Shown in pieces: positions 46,652 to 58,800 of a DNA stretch of 64,000 nucleotides. Numbering within the stretch: position 1 is the first letter of the stretch; each line of letters starts with the position of its first letter. A model generated the notes under the pieces. That model was not told the origin of the DNA. It made no database searches and worked only from the letters and a program-made list of their open reading frames with translations. The position numbers and the translations under genes were made by a program. This DNA is from Thinopyrum elongatum. Lineage: Eukaryota; Streptophyta; Magnoliopsida; Poales; Poaceae. The stretch covers positions 53,577,736-53,641,735 of the forward strand of contig CM022298.1 of assembly GCA_011799875.1 (NCBI GenBank), written 5' to 3'.

Positions 46652-46876
46652 TCCCACTCGAGTATGTGTAGATTGAGTTTGTTTTCCCATGCTCTGCTCC
46701 GGATCCGACGCAAAATTTCGGCAGCACCTCCCCGCTGTTCTCCTGATACACGTCTCGGCAATAAGCAGAGAGGATGTGTACCCGGAGAACAACAGGGAGG
46801 CACTGACGAAATTCTGCATCGGATCCGGAGCAGAGCATATAGGAAAACGAACCCAATCTACACATACTCGGGCTGT
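46652..46876. repeat. ~220-bp imperfect palindrome upstream of TNP2
   Basis: CTCGAGTATGTGTAGATT (46657-46674) is mirrored by AATCTACACATACTCGGG (46855-46872). Arms also share TGCTCTGCTCCGGATCC and its complement, and GCCGAGACGTGT-like words near the centre at about 46768. It could form a long hairpin in the transcript leader or in DNA. Confidence 0.75.
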
Positions 46877-47254
46877 CCATGGATAACGTTGGACAATTCG
46901 AAAGAATCACGATTATAAATATGCAAATGCATGCATATTTATAGATGTAACCCTTTCGAACGGGAGACGCATAGTGGTTACGCATACTGATGACGGACAC
47001 CTATAGCTAGCTAGTTTCATTGGCACGAAGACCGGAATAGAGCAAATGTAGGGGGGAGGAGGAGATGTCATTTGTGCTCACCAAGGAAAGCAGGGGCGGA
47101 GCTCGTCAAACGCACGGGGAGGTCGTCAAACACCACACCCTTGCAGCGACGAAACAACTGCACATTTTAAATCCACCTGATTAACACAAATATATATGAT
47201 GTTTTGCATAACAAAATCGAAAAATATACGACCTAACTCATAATTCACAAATAT

Positions 47255-47400
47255 ATGACCCCGTCGGGGTCGGGGTCGGGGCAGGGTCGGGGTGTGGTGT
47301 CAGGGTGTAGGTGTCGATCGGGATGTCAGGATGTCGTATGTCGGGGTCGATCAGGGTGTCGATCAGGGTGTCGGGGTCAGGGTCAGGGTGAAATTTCATG
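47255..47400. repeat. GGGGTC minisatellite in CACTA
   Basis: Irregular tandem copies of GTCGGGGTC and GTCAGGGTG over about 140 bp. No coding support. Confidence 0.75.
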
Positions 47401-47729
47401 AGAGAAGACATAAACATCAAGTGAAACAATTAACATTGTACAAAGTTGAAAACTTGCTACTACGACGAGGTAAAGTTCCTTTGCGAAATCTATAGTCTTG
47501 AAAGCGATATATAATAGCATCATCATCAACCTTTGCAAATATTTCTCGCTCAGTAATTATTTGGTCAGTAGCGACAACGATAAGCAGTACTGCAGTAGCA
47601 AATACTAACATTATAGCAAGCAGATCAAAAAATGTTCAATCTACAAAATTTTAACAACAACAGCAAGGCAGTAGCAGTCAGTGTAGCACAATGCACATGC
47701 ACATATTATCCTGTCTGTGAGTGAGTGAG

Positions 47730-48540
47730 TCTGTCCATTACCAATCCGGCTCTTCAGTGCGGCTGCAGCTGCGGCAGACGGCGTGGCGGACAGGCAGAGT
47801 CGCGGAGACCAGGGCAAGGGAGGCCGGAGCCCGGAGCAGAGCCGGCGTGCAGAGCAGTAGAGCCGCAGCCCGCAGAGGAGAGTCGAAGAGAGGGAGAGCG
47901 GCGGAGCGGGCGGCGTCAGTGGCGGAGGCGCGGAGCCGGCGAGCAACAGGAGGGGGGCAGACGCAGGGAGGAGGGGAGGGGGACGCCGGGCGGGGGTGGA
48001 GAGGGTGAGGGGGAGGGCAAACGGATGGTGGAGGGGGGAGGGGGGGCGAGGATGGGAGGGAGGGAGGGAGGGGGGAGGAGGGTGGAGGGAGGAAGGGATC
48101 CATCCTGGGGGTGGACAGGGGAAGGCTTGGAGGGAGGCAGGGGGAGGAGGTGGAGGAGGGATTTGGGAGGGAGGGATGCCCGGATAGGCGATGGCTGGGT
48201 GGAGGGGGTAGTGGGGAAGGAGGAGGGGGTGGAGGATGGGGGGAGGCAGGAGGAGGTGCGACGGGAAACGGGGGAGGAGTAGGACGGCATCGAATGGGAG
48301 GGGAGGGACAGGAGGAGGAGGAGGAATGAGAGGGACGATGGGACTCATCGGATGGAGGAGGAGGAGGAATGTGAGGGAGGGGGGACGATGGCGGAAGCAA
48401 TGAGACTGGGAGGGGGATGTCTGCCGGTGGGCTAGCGTGGATGGCGGGCGGAGGCTGCGCGCGGTGCGGGAGGCAGAGGGTGGGTGGGGAGGCGGAAAGG
48501 GAGAAAGAGATGGAGGAGGGCGCGCGCGGGGGGGGCAAAT
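47730..48540. other. Strand-asymmetric G-rich block in CACTA
   Basis: About 800 bp with very high G on the plus strand, including long GGGAGGGAGGGA runs at 47940-48260. The long Pro/Ser-rich frames on the minus strand are a consequence of composition. By position this is upstream of the transposase gene (promoter side on the minus strand). Potential for G-quadruplexes. Confidence 0.6.
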
Positions 48541-48564
48541 AACCCCCGCATTGCGTCTGTTTGT

Positions 48565-49012
48565 TTTCTATTTGCCGTCTGCTGGCGGACGGCAAAGAAT
48601 TCTTTGCGTCGCAGCAGACGCAAAGATTCTTGCCGTCCGCAGCAGACGGCAAAGAGGATGACCGTTAGACGGCCACCGTCCGTGAAAATGTGGGCCCTCT
48701 TACTCTTTGCCCGTCTGCTGGCAGACGGCAAGAAATCTTGCCGTCTGCCAGCAGACGGCAAGAAGTGGCCCGTGTTGACTACCCAGTGCAGTACCCCCTG
48801 GGGTCCACTTTGGACTTGCCGTTGCTGGCGATGGCAAAGCACTCCTTGCCGTTGCTGGCGGACGGCAAAGAGCTCGCAGATGGCAAAGACCCTGTTTGCC
48901 ATCAGCTGGTTCTTTGCCGTCTGCTTTGAGAAGACAGACGGCAAAGAGCCTCTTTGCCATCAGCGGCAGACGGCAAAGAGTGGCAGATGGAAAGACCCAG
49001 ATCTCAGTAGTG
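48565..49012. repeat. CACTA right end and subterminal repeats
   Basis: Many copies of TTTGCCGTCTGC and GCAGACGGCAAAG between 48571 and 48985, then the terminal CAGTAGTG at 49012. Confidence 0.85.
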
Positions 49013-49076
49013 TTATCCTCATTGCTGCCAGAGAAAAATTATGTCCTTGATGCACCGCTAGGTGACCAGACCTATT

Positions 49077-50560
49077 TGAAAGTGCGTTTATCGACTAGAG
49101 GGGGTGTGAAAGCAATTTTTACAAATTCATCATGAGGCAAATTCAACTTGAGGAATTTCCTAAGTAACGAACTACTAGCAGCGGAATAAGTACTCAGTGC
49201 AAGCATAACATGGCAGTAACACAGTCATCATGATGATAGAAACAAGCACAGAGCATAGGTAGCGTGTAAAAGGATAAGCAGGCTGAAGACAAAGCTGACT
49301 GAAAAATTAGGATTAAGGAAATTGAGAAAGTCTTCAGTCAAAGTCTTCAAACAGTAACGATCAAGTCATCAAACCACATGAATGAGGAAATGAAAGGGTT
49401 TGAGGAAATAGAACCAGTGGCTGGGTGAAGACAAGATTGGTAGACCAGTTCAACTACGGTGACAGTCGTACGTCAGGTGGAGCGGCTAGGTATTTAAAAC
49501 CTGAGGCACATAGTCCTCACTGTATTTCCTTGAGCTAAGGTCACACAGACCGACCATCACTCGTGGTAAGAGTTCATAGTGATTCCAAACCTTCACAGAC
49601 TTTGGTCACTCGGCATCCCAATTCCACTGGATGCTATACCATGAACCTAACGGTCTGGAGGATGCACAGTCCTCAAAGGTAAACAAGTGTCGGTTCCACA
49701 CAACAAACAATCTCTTCAGTGATGCTCAATCACTTTGGGTTGTAGTGTTTGGGTTTGGTTTGGGTTTTTCCTCACTTGATGATTTTCGCTCAAAGTCCTC
49801 GGAGGATGGATGCTCTAAATGACAAGTGCAAATCTATCTCTTGGAGCAGCCAAACCAACTAGTGGTTGTAGGGGGGGTTTTATAGCCTAGGGAGCTGCCC
49901 GACCATGATAAGACATAAATGCCCTTCAATGATATAACTGTTAGGGGATAAGATATTTTGGGACAGCTGGCGAGTAGCACAGCAACGGTCGGAAATTTGA
50001 GCTCTCAAATTCCTCAGGGCTATCATGTTCTCACTGTAGGCAATCAGACTGGTGAATTCTAACTCCTCAGTCAGAACAAATTCCTCAGAGACAGAAGATC
50101 TTCGTCTCGTCACTGAAGAAGTTGACCTGAACGTATGAGATTTCCAAATGGCTTCACTCGAAAGGATGGTAGGTGTAGATTTGAGATGAGCATCACTTGG
50201 AAATGTGTTTCCTTAGTTTTAACCTCGACCCCCTTTAACAGTACGGGTTTCCTATGACTCAAGAAAGAGAGAAATGAAACTACGAAAACAAAAGTCTTCA
50301 TTGTTTCATAATCTCGCATCAATATCGAAGTCTCAAGTCACACCATATTCCTCACTTTCAAAGTCTTCAAGAAAACCAAAGTCTTCAGCTGAAGACATAA
50401 TCATTTTTAGAGGGGGTCCGACTTTACATCGGAAAATGATTCAAAACTCATTCATAGACTTATAGCAACCACTGGTACACTCACAAACACATATGTCCCT
50501 TAACCTATAATCCTCAATACACCAAAATGCACTAAGGCGGCACTAGATGACACTTATACA
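49077..50560 (-). mobile_element. Solo LTR, unclassified family
   Basis: 1484 bp inserted in copia 2 gag. On the minus strand it begins TGTATAAGTG and ends CGCACTTTCA, so it has TG...CA ends. It is flanked by CCTATT at 49071-49076 and 50561-50566; six bases instead of five could be chance identity of one base. A minus TATA box is at 49878-49884. The strand is rich in GAAGACTTTG-type words. No internal region or PBS. I cannot name the family. Confidence 0.75.
49878..49884 (-). promoter_or_regulatory. TATA box of solo LTR
   Basis: Minus strand TATAAAA followed by a C run, a typical LTR core promoter; it sets the orientation of this LTR. Confidence 0.55.
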
Positions 50561-50566
50561 CCTATT

Positions 50567-53539
50567 GCAAGGACAGATGCCAGACAGTTATGAATGTTTG
50601 ACAAGTCTCAGTAAATGACTACTTGATTGTTTATGCGCCAGCTTTACGGCTATAGAACCGGGACTTCAAAATGTTTTTGAATGCCCGGAACATATGAGAT
50701 GTTCCAAGAGTTGAATTGGGTTAATTTCAGACTCATGCCCATGTCGAGAGGTATGAGACCTCTGCAAGTACTTGGGCCTACAAGATGGAGGGAGAGATAC
50801 AGCCAATGAGTCATGGTACCAGAATGTCTGGGGTACTACAATCGCTTGAATCAAGTGGGAGTTACATCGTCCCAGAGTAAGATAGCTGATTGACAGAGTT
50901 CTCTAGGTCACTATCACACACCAGAGTACTAGACGTCGTTGATGAATTTTCTATAACTATGTCAAGGATGATCAAAAAAACAATTCCCAAAGCTCTTCGC
51001 GATGTGCTGAAATATCGACGAAGGTAGAAATCGAGAAACAGAACAGAGCATCAATTTGTTTTTTTGGGTTAACAAACACCACTAGTTTCAAAAAAAGGGG
51101 CAAGGGAGAAGAAAGAGGGAACTTCAAGAAGAACAGCAAACAAGGTTTGCCTGGCATCCCATGAAGAAGCGCCACAAGCTAGACCCACAGACTGAAACTG
51201 AGTGCTCTACTCTACTTTTATCATAAGGAAATGGTCACTGGAAGGAGGATACTGCCCACAATAAGTGGCAGATACAAAGGATGGCAAAGTGAACCAGGTA
51301 TATTGATGAACATGTTATTGATGTGTACTTACTAGTGTTATAGTAGCCCTGGGTATTTGATACCGGTTCAGTTGGCTAAGATTGTACACGAAACAGGAGT
51401 TACCAACATGAACAGCAGACTAGTTGAGGGCAAGGTGGCGATGTACGTGTTGGGAGTGATTCCAAGGTGATAAGATCAACCATCGGATCTCCCTCTACTG
51501 AAGGATATAGGTTGAACCTAATAAAGTTATTTGGTGTTTGCGTTGAGCATGAATATGTTGGATCATGGTTTAGTGCAAAGATTATTCATTTAATTCAGAG
51601 AATAATGTTGTTCTGTTTACATGAATAAAACCTTCTATGGTACTACCCCAATGTAAATGGTTTATTGAATCTCGATCGTAGTAATACACATATTCATATA
51701 TTGATGCCAACAGATGCAAAGTTGATAATGATAGTGCAACACACTTGTGCACCTGGCCAATTTTTGGTCATATTGGTGGTAAAGACGCATGAGGAAAACT
51801 CCATGCAGTATGGACTTGGAATCACTTGAGTTATGCATCATTGATACTTTGAACCCATTGGCCCATATGCAAGATGACTAAAAACTCGACTAAAGACAAT
51901 GGAGCAAGCCTGATGAACTTTATGGAATATAATCATCGACTGTATGCGGGCCAATGAGTATTGAAGCAACGACGCGGCGGGTATCATTATTTTTCTGACC
52001 TTCACGATGATTTGAGTAGATATGGGTATGTCTACTTAATGAAACACACAGTCTGAAATATTTGAAAGTTGAAAGAGTTTTACGAGTGAAGTAGAATTCA
52101 TCGTAACAAGAACATAAAGTTTCTACGATCTGACGCGGAGGACAAATTATTTGAGTTACGGCGATGGGCCTTCATTTAAAACAATGTGGAATAGTTTCAC
52201 AAACTCACGCCACCTGGACAACCACAGCGTAATGGTAGAGGTGTCGAATGTCGTAACCGTACTTATCAAGACTTGTGCGTTCTATGATGTTCTCTACCGA
52301 TTATCCACTATCGTTTTGGGGTTATGCTTAGAGACAATGCTTCAGTCTCAGTTAAATGGGCCCGTCTAAATCGTTGAGACGACACCGTATGAAACTATTT
52401 TTGGTGTTTTGGCAAGAAACCTCAAGTCTGTATTTCTAAAGTTTGGGGATGCGATGCTTAACTTCAAAAGGCTTCAGCCTGATAAGTCTCGAACCTAAAT
52501 GTAGAAGTGGTCTTCATAGGTATACCTAAGGAAACATTGGGTACCACTTCGACCAAGAGCTGAAGGGCAAGATCTAAGAAGGGGTCCTTTCGAGAGAAGG
52601 AGTTTCTCTTGAAAGAAGTGAGTGCGGAGGGAGGAAAGTAGAAATTGATGAGGTAGGTGGACCTTCTCTAAATTTGGAAAGGGACATCAGAGAAATCCGT
52701 CCCGGTGATGCCTACACCAACTAGAGAGGGAAGCTAATGAGGATGATCATGAAACTTCAGCATCAAGTACACTGAACTCGAGGGTCAACCAGAGAAGATC
52801 CGCAACCAAGTGGGACGGTAATCATGTTTGGAAGTCATGTATTAGACAAGCAAACCTACAAACTATAAAGAAGCTATGATGAGCCCAGTTCCAACAAATG
52901 TTAAGGCCTTGAAATCTGAGATAGGATCCATGTATGAGAACAAAGTGTGGACTTTGGTGGACTTGCCCGATGATCGGCAAGCCATAGAGAATAAATGGAT
53001 CTTCAAGAAGAAGACTGACGCTGATGGTAATGTTACTATCTACAAAGCTCGACTTGTCGCGAAAGGTTTTCAACAAATTCAAGGAGTTGACAACGATGAG
53101 ACTTTCTCACCCGTAGCGATGCTTAAGTCTGTCCGAATCATGTTAGCAATTGCCGCATTTTATAATTATGAAATCTGGCAAATGGACGTCAAAACTGCAT
53201 TCCTTAATGGATTTCTTAAAGAAGAGTTGTATATGACGCAACCAGAAGGTTTTGTCGATCCTAAAGGTGCTAACAAAGCGGGCAAGCTCCAGCGATCCAT
53301 CTATGGACTGGTGCAAGCATCTCGGAGTTGTAATATATGCTTTGATGAGGTGATCAAAGCATATGGTTTTATACAGACTTATGGTGAAGCCCGTATTTAC
53401 AAGAAAGTGAGTGGGAGCTCTGTAGCATTTCTGATACTATATGTGGATGACATATTGTTGATCGAAAATGATATAGAATTTTTGGATAGCATAAAAGGAT
53501 ACTTGAATAAGAATGTTTCAATGAAATACCTCGGTGAAG
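50567..53539 (+). pseudogene. Copia 2 gag-pol remnant including RT
   Basis: The gag tail, zinc-knuckle region, protease and integrase of copia 2 can be followed by nucleotide similarity to copia 1 from about 50581 to 52540, but single-base insertions and deletions occur every few tens of bases, so no frame is readable. From 52876 the sequence suddenly reads cleanly: 221 codons of copia RT with WTLVDLP, KWIFKKK, YKARLVAKGF, MDVKTAFLNG, QPEGFVDP, SIYGLVQASR and the YVDD catalytic box (about 53450). The frame is cut after MKYLGE by element A's LTR at 53540. RNase H should be beyond the window. Normally all this is one polyprotein; here it cannot be expressed. Confidence 0.85.
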
Positions 53540-55217
53540 TGATACGTCTCCAACGTATCTATAATTTTTTATTGTTCCATGCTATTATATTATCTATCTT
53601 GGATGTTTTATATGCATTTATATGCTATTTTATATGATTTTTGGGACTAACCTATTAACCTAGAGCCCAGTGCCAGTGCCAGTTTCTGTTTTTTCCTTGT
53701 TTTTGAGCTTCGCAGAAGAGCAATATCGAACAGAGTCCAATTGACCTGAAAATCCACGGAGAATATTTTTGGAAAATATAAAAAATACTGGAACGAAAAG
53801 ATTTCGGAGAAGAGTCCCGCAGCCACCACAAGGGTGGAGGGCGCGCCCCCCACCCTAGGGTGTGCCCCCCGTCCTTGTCGTCGCCTCGCGGGCCCCCTTG
53901 ACTTGTCCCCGACGCCAACACCTCCTATAAATCCCAAAACCTCCAGAACATAACCTAGATCGGGAGTTCCACCACCGCAAGCCTCTGTAGCCACGAAAAA
54001 CCAATCGGGAGCCCGTTCCGGCACCCTGCCGGAGGGGGAATCCATCACCGGTGGCCATCTTCATCATCCTGGCACTCTCCGTGACGAGGAGGGAGTAGTT
54101 CACCCTCGGGGCTGAGGGTATGTACCAGTAGCTATGTGTTTGATCTCTCTCTCTCTCTCTCGTGTTCTTGATTTGGCACGATCTTGATGTACCGCGAGCT
54201 TTGCTATTATAGTTGGATCTTATGATGTTTCTCTCCCTCTAGCTTCTTGTAATGGATTGAGTTTTCCCTTTGAAGTTATCTTATCGGATTGAGTCTTTAA
54301 GGATTTGAGAACACTTGATGTATGTCTTGCATGTGCTTATCTGTGGTGACAATGGGATATTCACGTGATCTACTTGATGTATGTTTTGGTGATCAACTTG
54401 CGGGTTCTGTGACCTTGTGAACTTATGCATAGGGGTTGCCACACGTTTTCGTCTTGACTCTCCGGTAGAAACTTTGGGGCACTCTTTGAAGTTCTTTGTG
54501 TTGGTTTGAATAGATGAATCTGAGATTGTGTGATGCATATCGTATAATCAAACCCGCGGATACTTGTGGTGACATTGGAGTATCTAGGTGACATTAGGGT
54601 TTTGGTTGATGTGTGTCTTAAGGTGTTATTTTAGTACGAACTCTAGGGCTGTTTGTGACACTTATAGGAATAGCCCAATAGATCAATCAGAAAGAATAAC
54701 TTTGAGGTGGTTTCGTACCCTACAATAATCTCTTCGTTTATTCTCCGCTATTAGTGACTTTGGAGTGACTCTTTGTTGCACGTTGAGGGATTGTTATATG
54801 ATCTAATTATGTTATCATTGTTGAGAGAACTTGCACTAGTGAAAGTATGAACCCTAGGCCTTGTTTCTAAGCATTGCAATACAGTTTTCGCTCACTTTTA
54901 CCACTTGCTACCTTGCTGTTTTTATATTTTTGGATTACAAAAACCTATATCTACCATCCATATTACACTTGTATCACCATCTCTTCGCCGAACTAGTGCA
55001 CCTATACAATTTACCATTGTATTGGGTGTATTGGGGACACAAGAGACTCTTATTTGGTTGCAGGGTTGTTTGAGAGAGACCATCTTCATCCTACGCCTCC
55101 CACGGATTGATAAACCTTAGGTCATCTACTTGAGGGAAATTTGCTACTATCCTATAAAACTCTGCGCTTGGAGGCCCAACACGAGTCTACAAGAAGAAGG
55201 TTGTGTAGTACACATCA
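53540..55217 (+). repeat. Element A 5' LTR (about 1678 bp)
   Basis: Starts TGATACGTCTCC and shares about the first 180 bp with units D and the solo LTR (39336), then diverges; it ends CACATCA rather than GTAGCA. TATAAAT at 53926-53932. A TC microsatellite lies at 54148-54162. Open frames within are shadows. Confidence 0.85.
53926..53932 (+). promoter_or_regulatory. TATA box of element A LTR
   Basis: TATAAAT after a GC-rich stretch about 390 bp into the LTR. Confidence 0.5.
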
Positions 55218-55227
55218 AGCTCTTTTC

Positions 55228-55245
55228 TGGCGCCGTTGCCGGGGA
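55228..55245 (+). other. Primer-binding site of element A
   Basis: TGGCGCCGTTGCCGGGGA, an exact complement of plant tRNA-Asp 3' ends, ten bases after the LTR end. Confidence 0.88.
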
Positions 55246-55835
55246 GGTGAGTGCTTGAAGGTATATCTTTAGATCTTGCAATTGAATCTTTTAGTTTCTT
55301 GTTTTATCACTAGTTTAGTCTATAAAAGAAAACTACAAAAAAATGGAATTGAGGTTGCCTCATATGCTTCATCTTTTTAATGTTTTTCGTGAAAATAAGG
55401 ATTCCGATAATTGTGCTCAATTTCTAGAGGAAGAATGCAATAAAATGTTTGATATACAATCTTTGAGTGATGAGCATGATTGCAATGTTGTTAGTATGAA
55501 CTCTTTGAATATCCATGATGCTAATGATATGCAAAGCCACAAGCTTGGGGATGCTATGTTTGATGAATATGATATTTTTAGTCCCCCAAGTTTTGATGAG
55601 AATATTTATTATGATGAAAGCTTGCCTCCTATTTATGATGATTGTATTGATAAAAGTGGATTAGGAGAGGTCATGACTTTATTTAGTGATGATTCCACTA
55701 TTTCGGAAGAGGTTCCAATTGATTATGAGAACAAAGTTGCTATCTATGATGATTATTGTGATGACATGTATGCTATAAAGAATAACGATAACCATTAAAC
55801 TTGTCATCATGATTTTAATTTTCAATTGAATTATG

Positions 55836-55840
55836 CCTCA
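55836..55840. repeat. Target-site duplication of solo LTR in A (left)
   Basis: CCTCA, repeated at 59874-59878. Confidence 0.9.
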
Positions 55841-58800
55841 TGTGATGCCCCCGGCCTAATCGTGCACTAATCATACACGCAAATGCACACGATCAAGCCT
55901 AAGGACTCACGGGAAGATATCACAACACAACTCTAAAACATAAATAAAGTCATACAAGCTTTATATTACAAGCCAGGGGCCTCGAGGGCTCAAATACATA
56001 AGCTTGCGTACAAGCGTCAGCGGAAGCATCAGATATCTGAGTACAGATATTAAAAGAGAAACATAGAAAGGCCTTAAGAAGGCGAGACAAAAGAAAACAC
56101 TACGATCGAAAGGCGTAGGCCTCCTGCCTGGGACCCTCCGATCCTACTCCTGGTCGACGGCAAACTCAAGGTAATATCCATCTCGGGGTAGTAGTAGCAA
56201 TAGTCGGCGCATCTGTCTCAGGGGCTCCGTCCTCTGGTCACGACAAACTGATATGGGGAGAAATGAAAACAAAGCAACCGTGAGTACTCAGAAGTACTCA
56301 GCAAGCGAGGATCTACACTACATATGCAACATTTTCAAGGGAAGGCTGTATATGTGGACTGGGCTGCAGAAATGCCAGAATAGAGAGGAAAGCCTAGTCC
56401 TATCGAAGACTAGCATCTTCAGAGGTCTTGCAGCATTAGAAGAGTGTAGATTAGTACCATATAAAGTAGTAGTATCATTAAGTCTCAACCTCACCCAGAG
56501 ATCCTTTCTCGACTCCCAGCGAGAAAGCAATCCCAGAGCCATACAGTCATCAACCTCGTCCTGAGATCCCTTCTCGACTCCCTACGAGAAGCTATCCCAG
56601 AGCCATAGTATCAAATTCCAATTGTATCAATCGGGATACAACTCCGAGTGTCCGTTACCGAGGATCCGGCTATGCATAGATTAGTTCTTCCCTGCAGGGG
56701 TGCACCAACTTACCCACCACGCTCGCTTAACTCCGGCCGGACACACTTTTCCGGGTCATGCCCGACCTCGGCCAAACGACACACCGCAGCCCTACCTAGA
56801 GCTCAGCAGAGAGGTCCCCGCCGGTCTACATCCTAAGCACTCAGGGGTCTTGGGCCATCGCCCTGTGCACTCCGGGTCGTTGCGAGCAGGGTGGATACCA
56901 GCGCCAACGGCACGATCCGACCCGGCCACAATGCTAAACTGGACGTCTGACAGAACTGTCGGCTGATACTACGATGCAGAACGCCCATACTATGCCCACG
57001 TGGTGGTTAGTGCTATCGGGCCAGAGGCCCACTCAGATCGCATATCCAAATCGTTAGTACCTTGGGGGTTGCGGTTACGAGCAGAGACTCACGAAAGATG
57101 TGACCCCGTCGCCCCGTCTCGAGGACTTGCGGCAAGGGCCAAGAATGCCCGGCCACGCCTCGTATCCATCACTCGGGCACCATACAAGTAACCCGTCTTC
57201 ACAACACACGCCTCTCAGGCGCACACGGGTACCCCTCAGGGTCGACCCGCCTTCCAAGTAACAGTGTAAAGTTATCCGTGTGTCCATAACATCAGGGGAA
57301 TCCGAGGTATCACCCTCGTTGGATTCCTACTCGATGTAACTGTCAAGGTGAACTCGGAGGAATCACCCTCGCTGGGTTCACACTTGAGGTGTTGTACGAC
57401 GGTGTCGTTATCGGAAGCGGTGAAGGAGGAATCACCCTCGATGACCACGACCGATTTGCTACTCTACAGAGTTAACATCAGAAGTGCTACAAGAGGTTTC
57501 ACCCTCGGCACTCGATAGTAATACTGCAGTGTCGTTACAACTAAGGGGGGTGATGTGCGGTGCCGGGGCCTGGTCTTCAATCCCGTTGATCGGGTCTTCG
57601 GATAGTCCAGCGGGGCAGTCGGGATAAGTGGGGTCACTGATAGGTCTCTACCCAGCCTATACTAAGCAGTTTAGGATATGCAGGTAATTATCAACGGCAG
57701 GTGACAATAAACAGGCTATGCATCAGAATAGGTAAAGCAGCAGTAGCAGCAGCAATTCTAATGCAAGCATAAGAAAATAGAATGGGCGATATCGGTATGC
57801 TCAAGGGGGGGGGGGCTTGCCTGGTTGCTCGACGGCAAGGGCAAGGTTGTCAATGGTGTCTTCGGGCTCCGGAGCTGCGTCGGTATCGGGAACGACGTCG
57901 ATGTCAGGGTCTACCGAAAGAGAAGAGAGGGAAGAAACAGTAAATACAAAGCAAACAAGAGCATGTAATGACAATACGCAGTGCCGGGTGTGTCCTAACG
58001 TATGGTTACACGTCACCGAGGAAGGGGGAATCCATCCGGGAATGTTTTCCCGGTTCCGGACATTTGTCAGACAGATGACCGGAGGGGGACGGTTGCATGT
58101 TCGGTATGTTAGGGACATGTGACGGACGAACGGACCGCGTATTCAGATTCATCTCGTCGTTCTGAGCAACTTTCATGTACAAAGTTTTTCGATCTGAGCT
58201 ACGGATTATTTTATATTAATTTTTAAAGTTTTATTAAACATTTGGAATTATTTTAACTCAGAAAAATGCATTATTGCATCAGCATGATGTCATGCTGACA
58301 TCAGCAGTCAACTTTGACTGTTGACTGGTCAACTGTCCAGTGGGGTCCACACGTCATTGTCTAACAAACCTAATTAATAGATTAATTAGTTAATTAAGTT
58401 AACTAGGTTAATTAATCTTAATTAGTTTAATAAATAGAATAATTAAGTTAATTAATTATCCAATTAACTAATCAATTAATTAATTAACTAATTATTAATT
58501 TTATTTATCTATTTATTATTTTTATTTCTTTTCTTTTTAAATCCCTTTTCTTTTTTTTCTTACAGGGGCGTGGGCCCCATCTGTCATAGGCCACGAGGGC
58601 CTATCGGGCGCGCGGGCGTGCGGGTACTAGCGGGCGCCCGGGCGCTAACGGGCGCTGGAGGCGAGCGCAGCCCGGCTAGCCCCGAGCGCCGGCCGGAGCG
58701 GAGGTGAGCACCGTGGGGAGCAGGGGGCCGTGCGGCGTGGGGCTCCGGTGGGCTGCGGCCGGTCGGAGCAGGGGGAGGGGCCGCTGCCGGGCGTGCCAGC

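Larger units (their letters stand above)
41199..49012 (-). mobile_element. CACTA (En/Spm) transposon, 7.8 kb
   Basis: Ends CACTACAGGAATC and, from the other side, CACTACTGAGATC; 3-bp duplication TTA at 41196-41198 and 49013-49015. It splits the gag codons of copia 2, whose flanks join cleanly once it is removed. Both ends are packed with TTTGCCGTCTGC and its complement. It encodes a TNP2-like transposase and a second spliced ORF, both on the minus strand. Confidence 0.95.

Noticed and set aside
47738..48652. 304-codon Pro/Ser-rich minus-strand frame
   Set aside because: Pure consequence of the G-rich tract; no domain, and similar frames exist in other phases.
36512..53539. Copia 1 and copia 2 as two halves of a single element split by rearrangement
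   Set aside because: Each has its own 5' LTR, PBS and leader, and the gag and integrase regions are present in both.
52876..53637. Host gene encoding a reverse transcriptase-like protein
   Set aside because: It is the copia 2 RT cut by an LTR; the last ~30 codons come from the LTR of element A.
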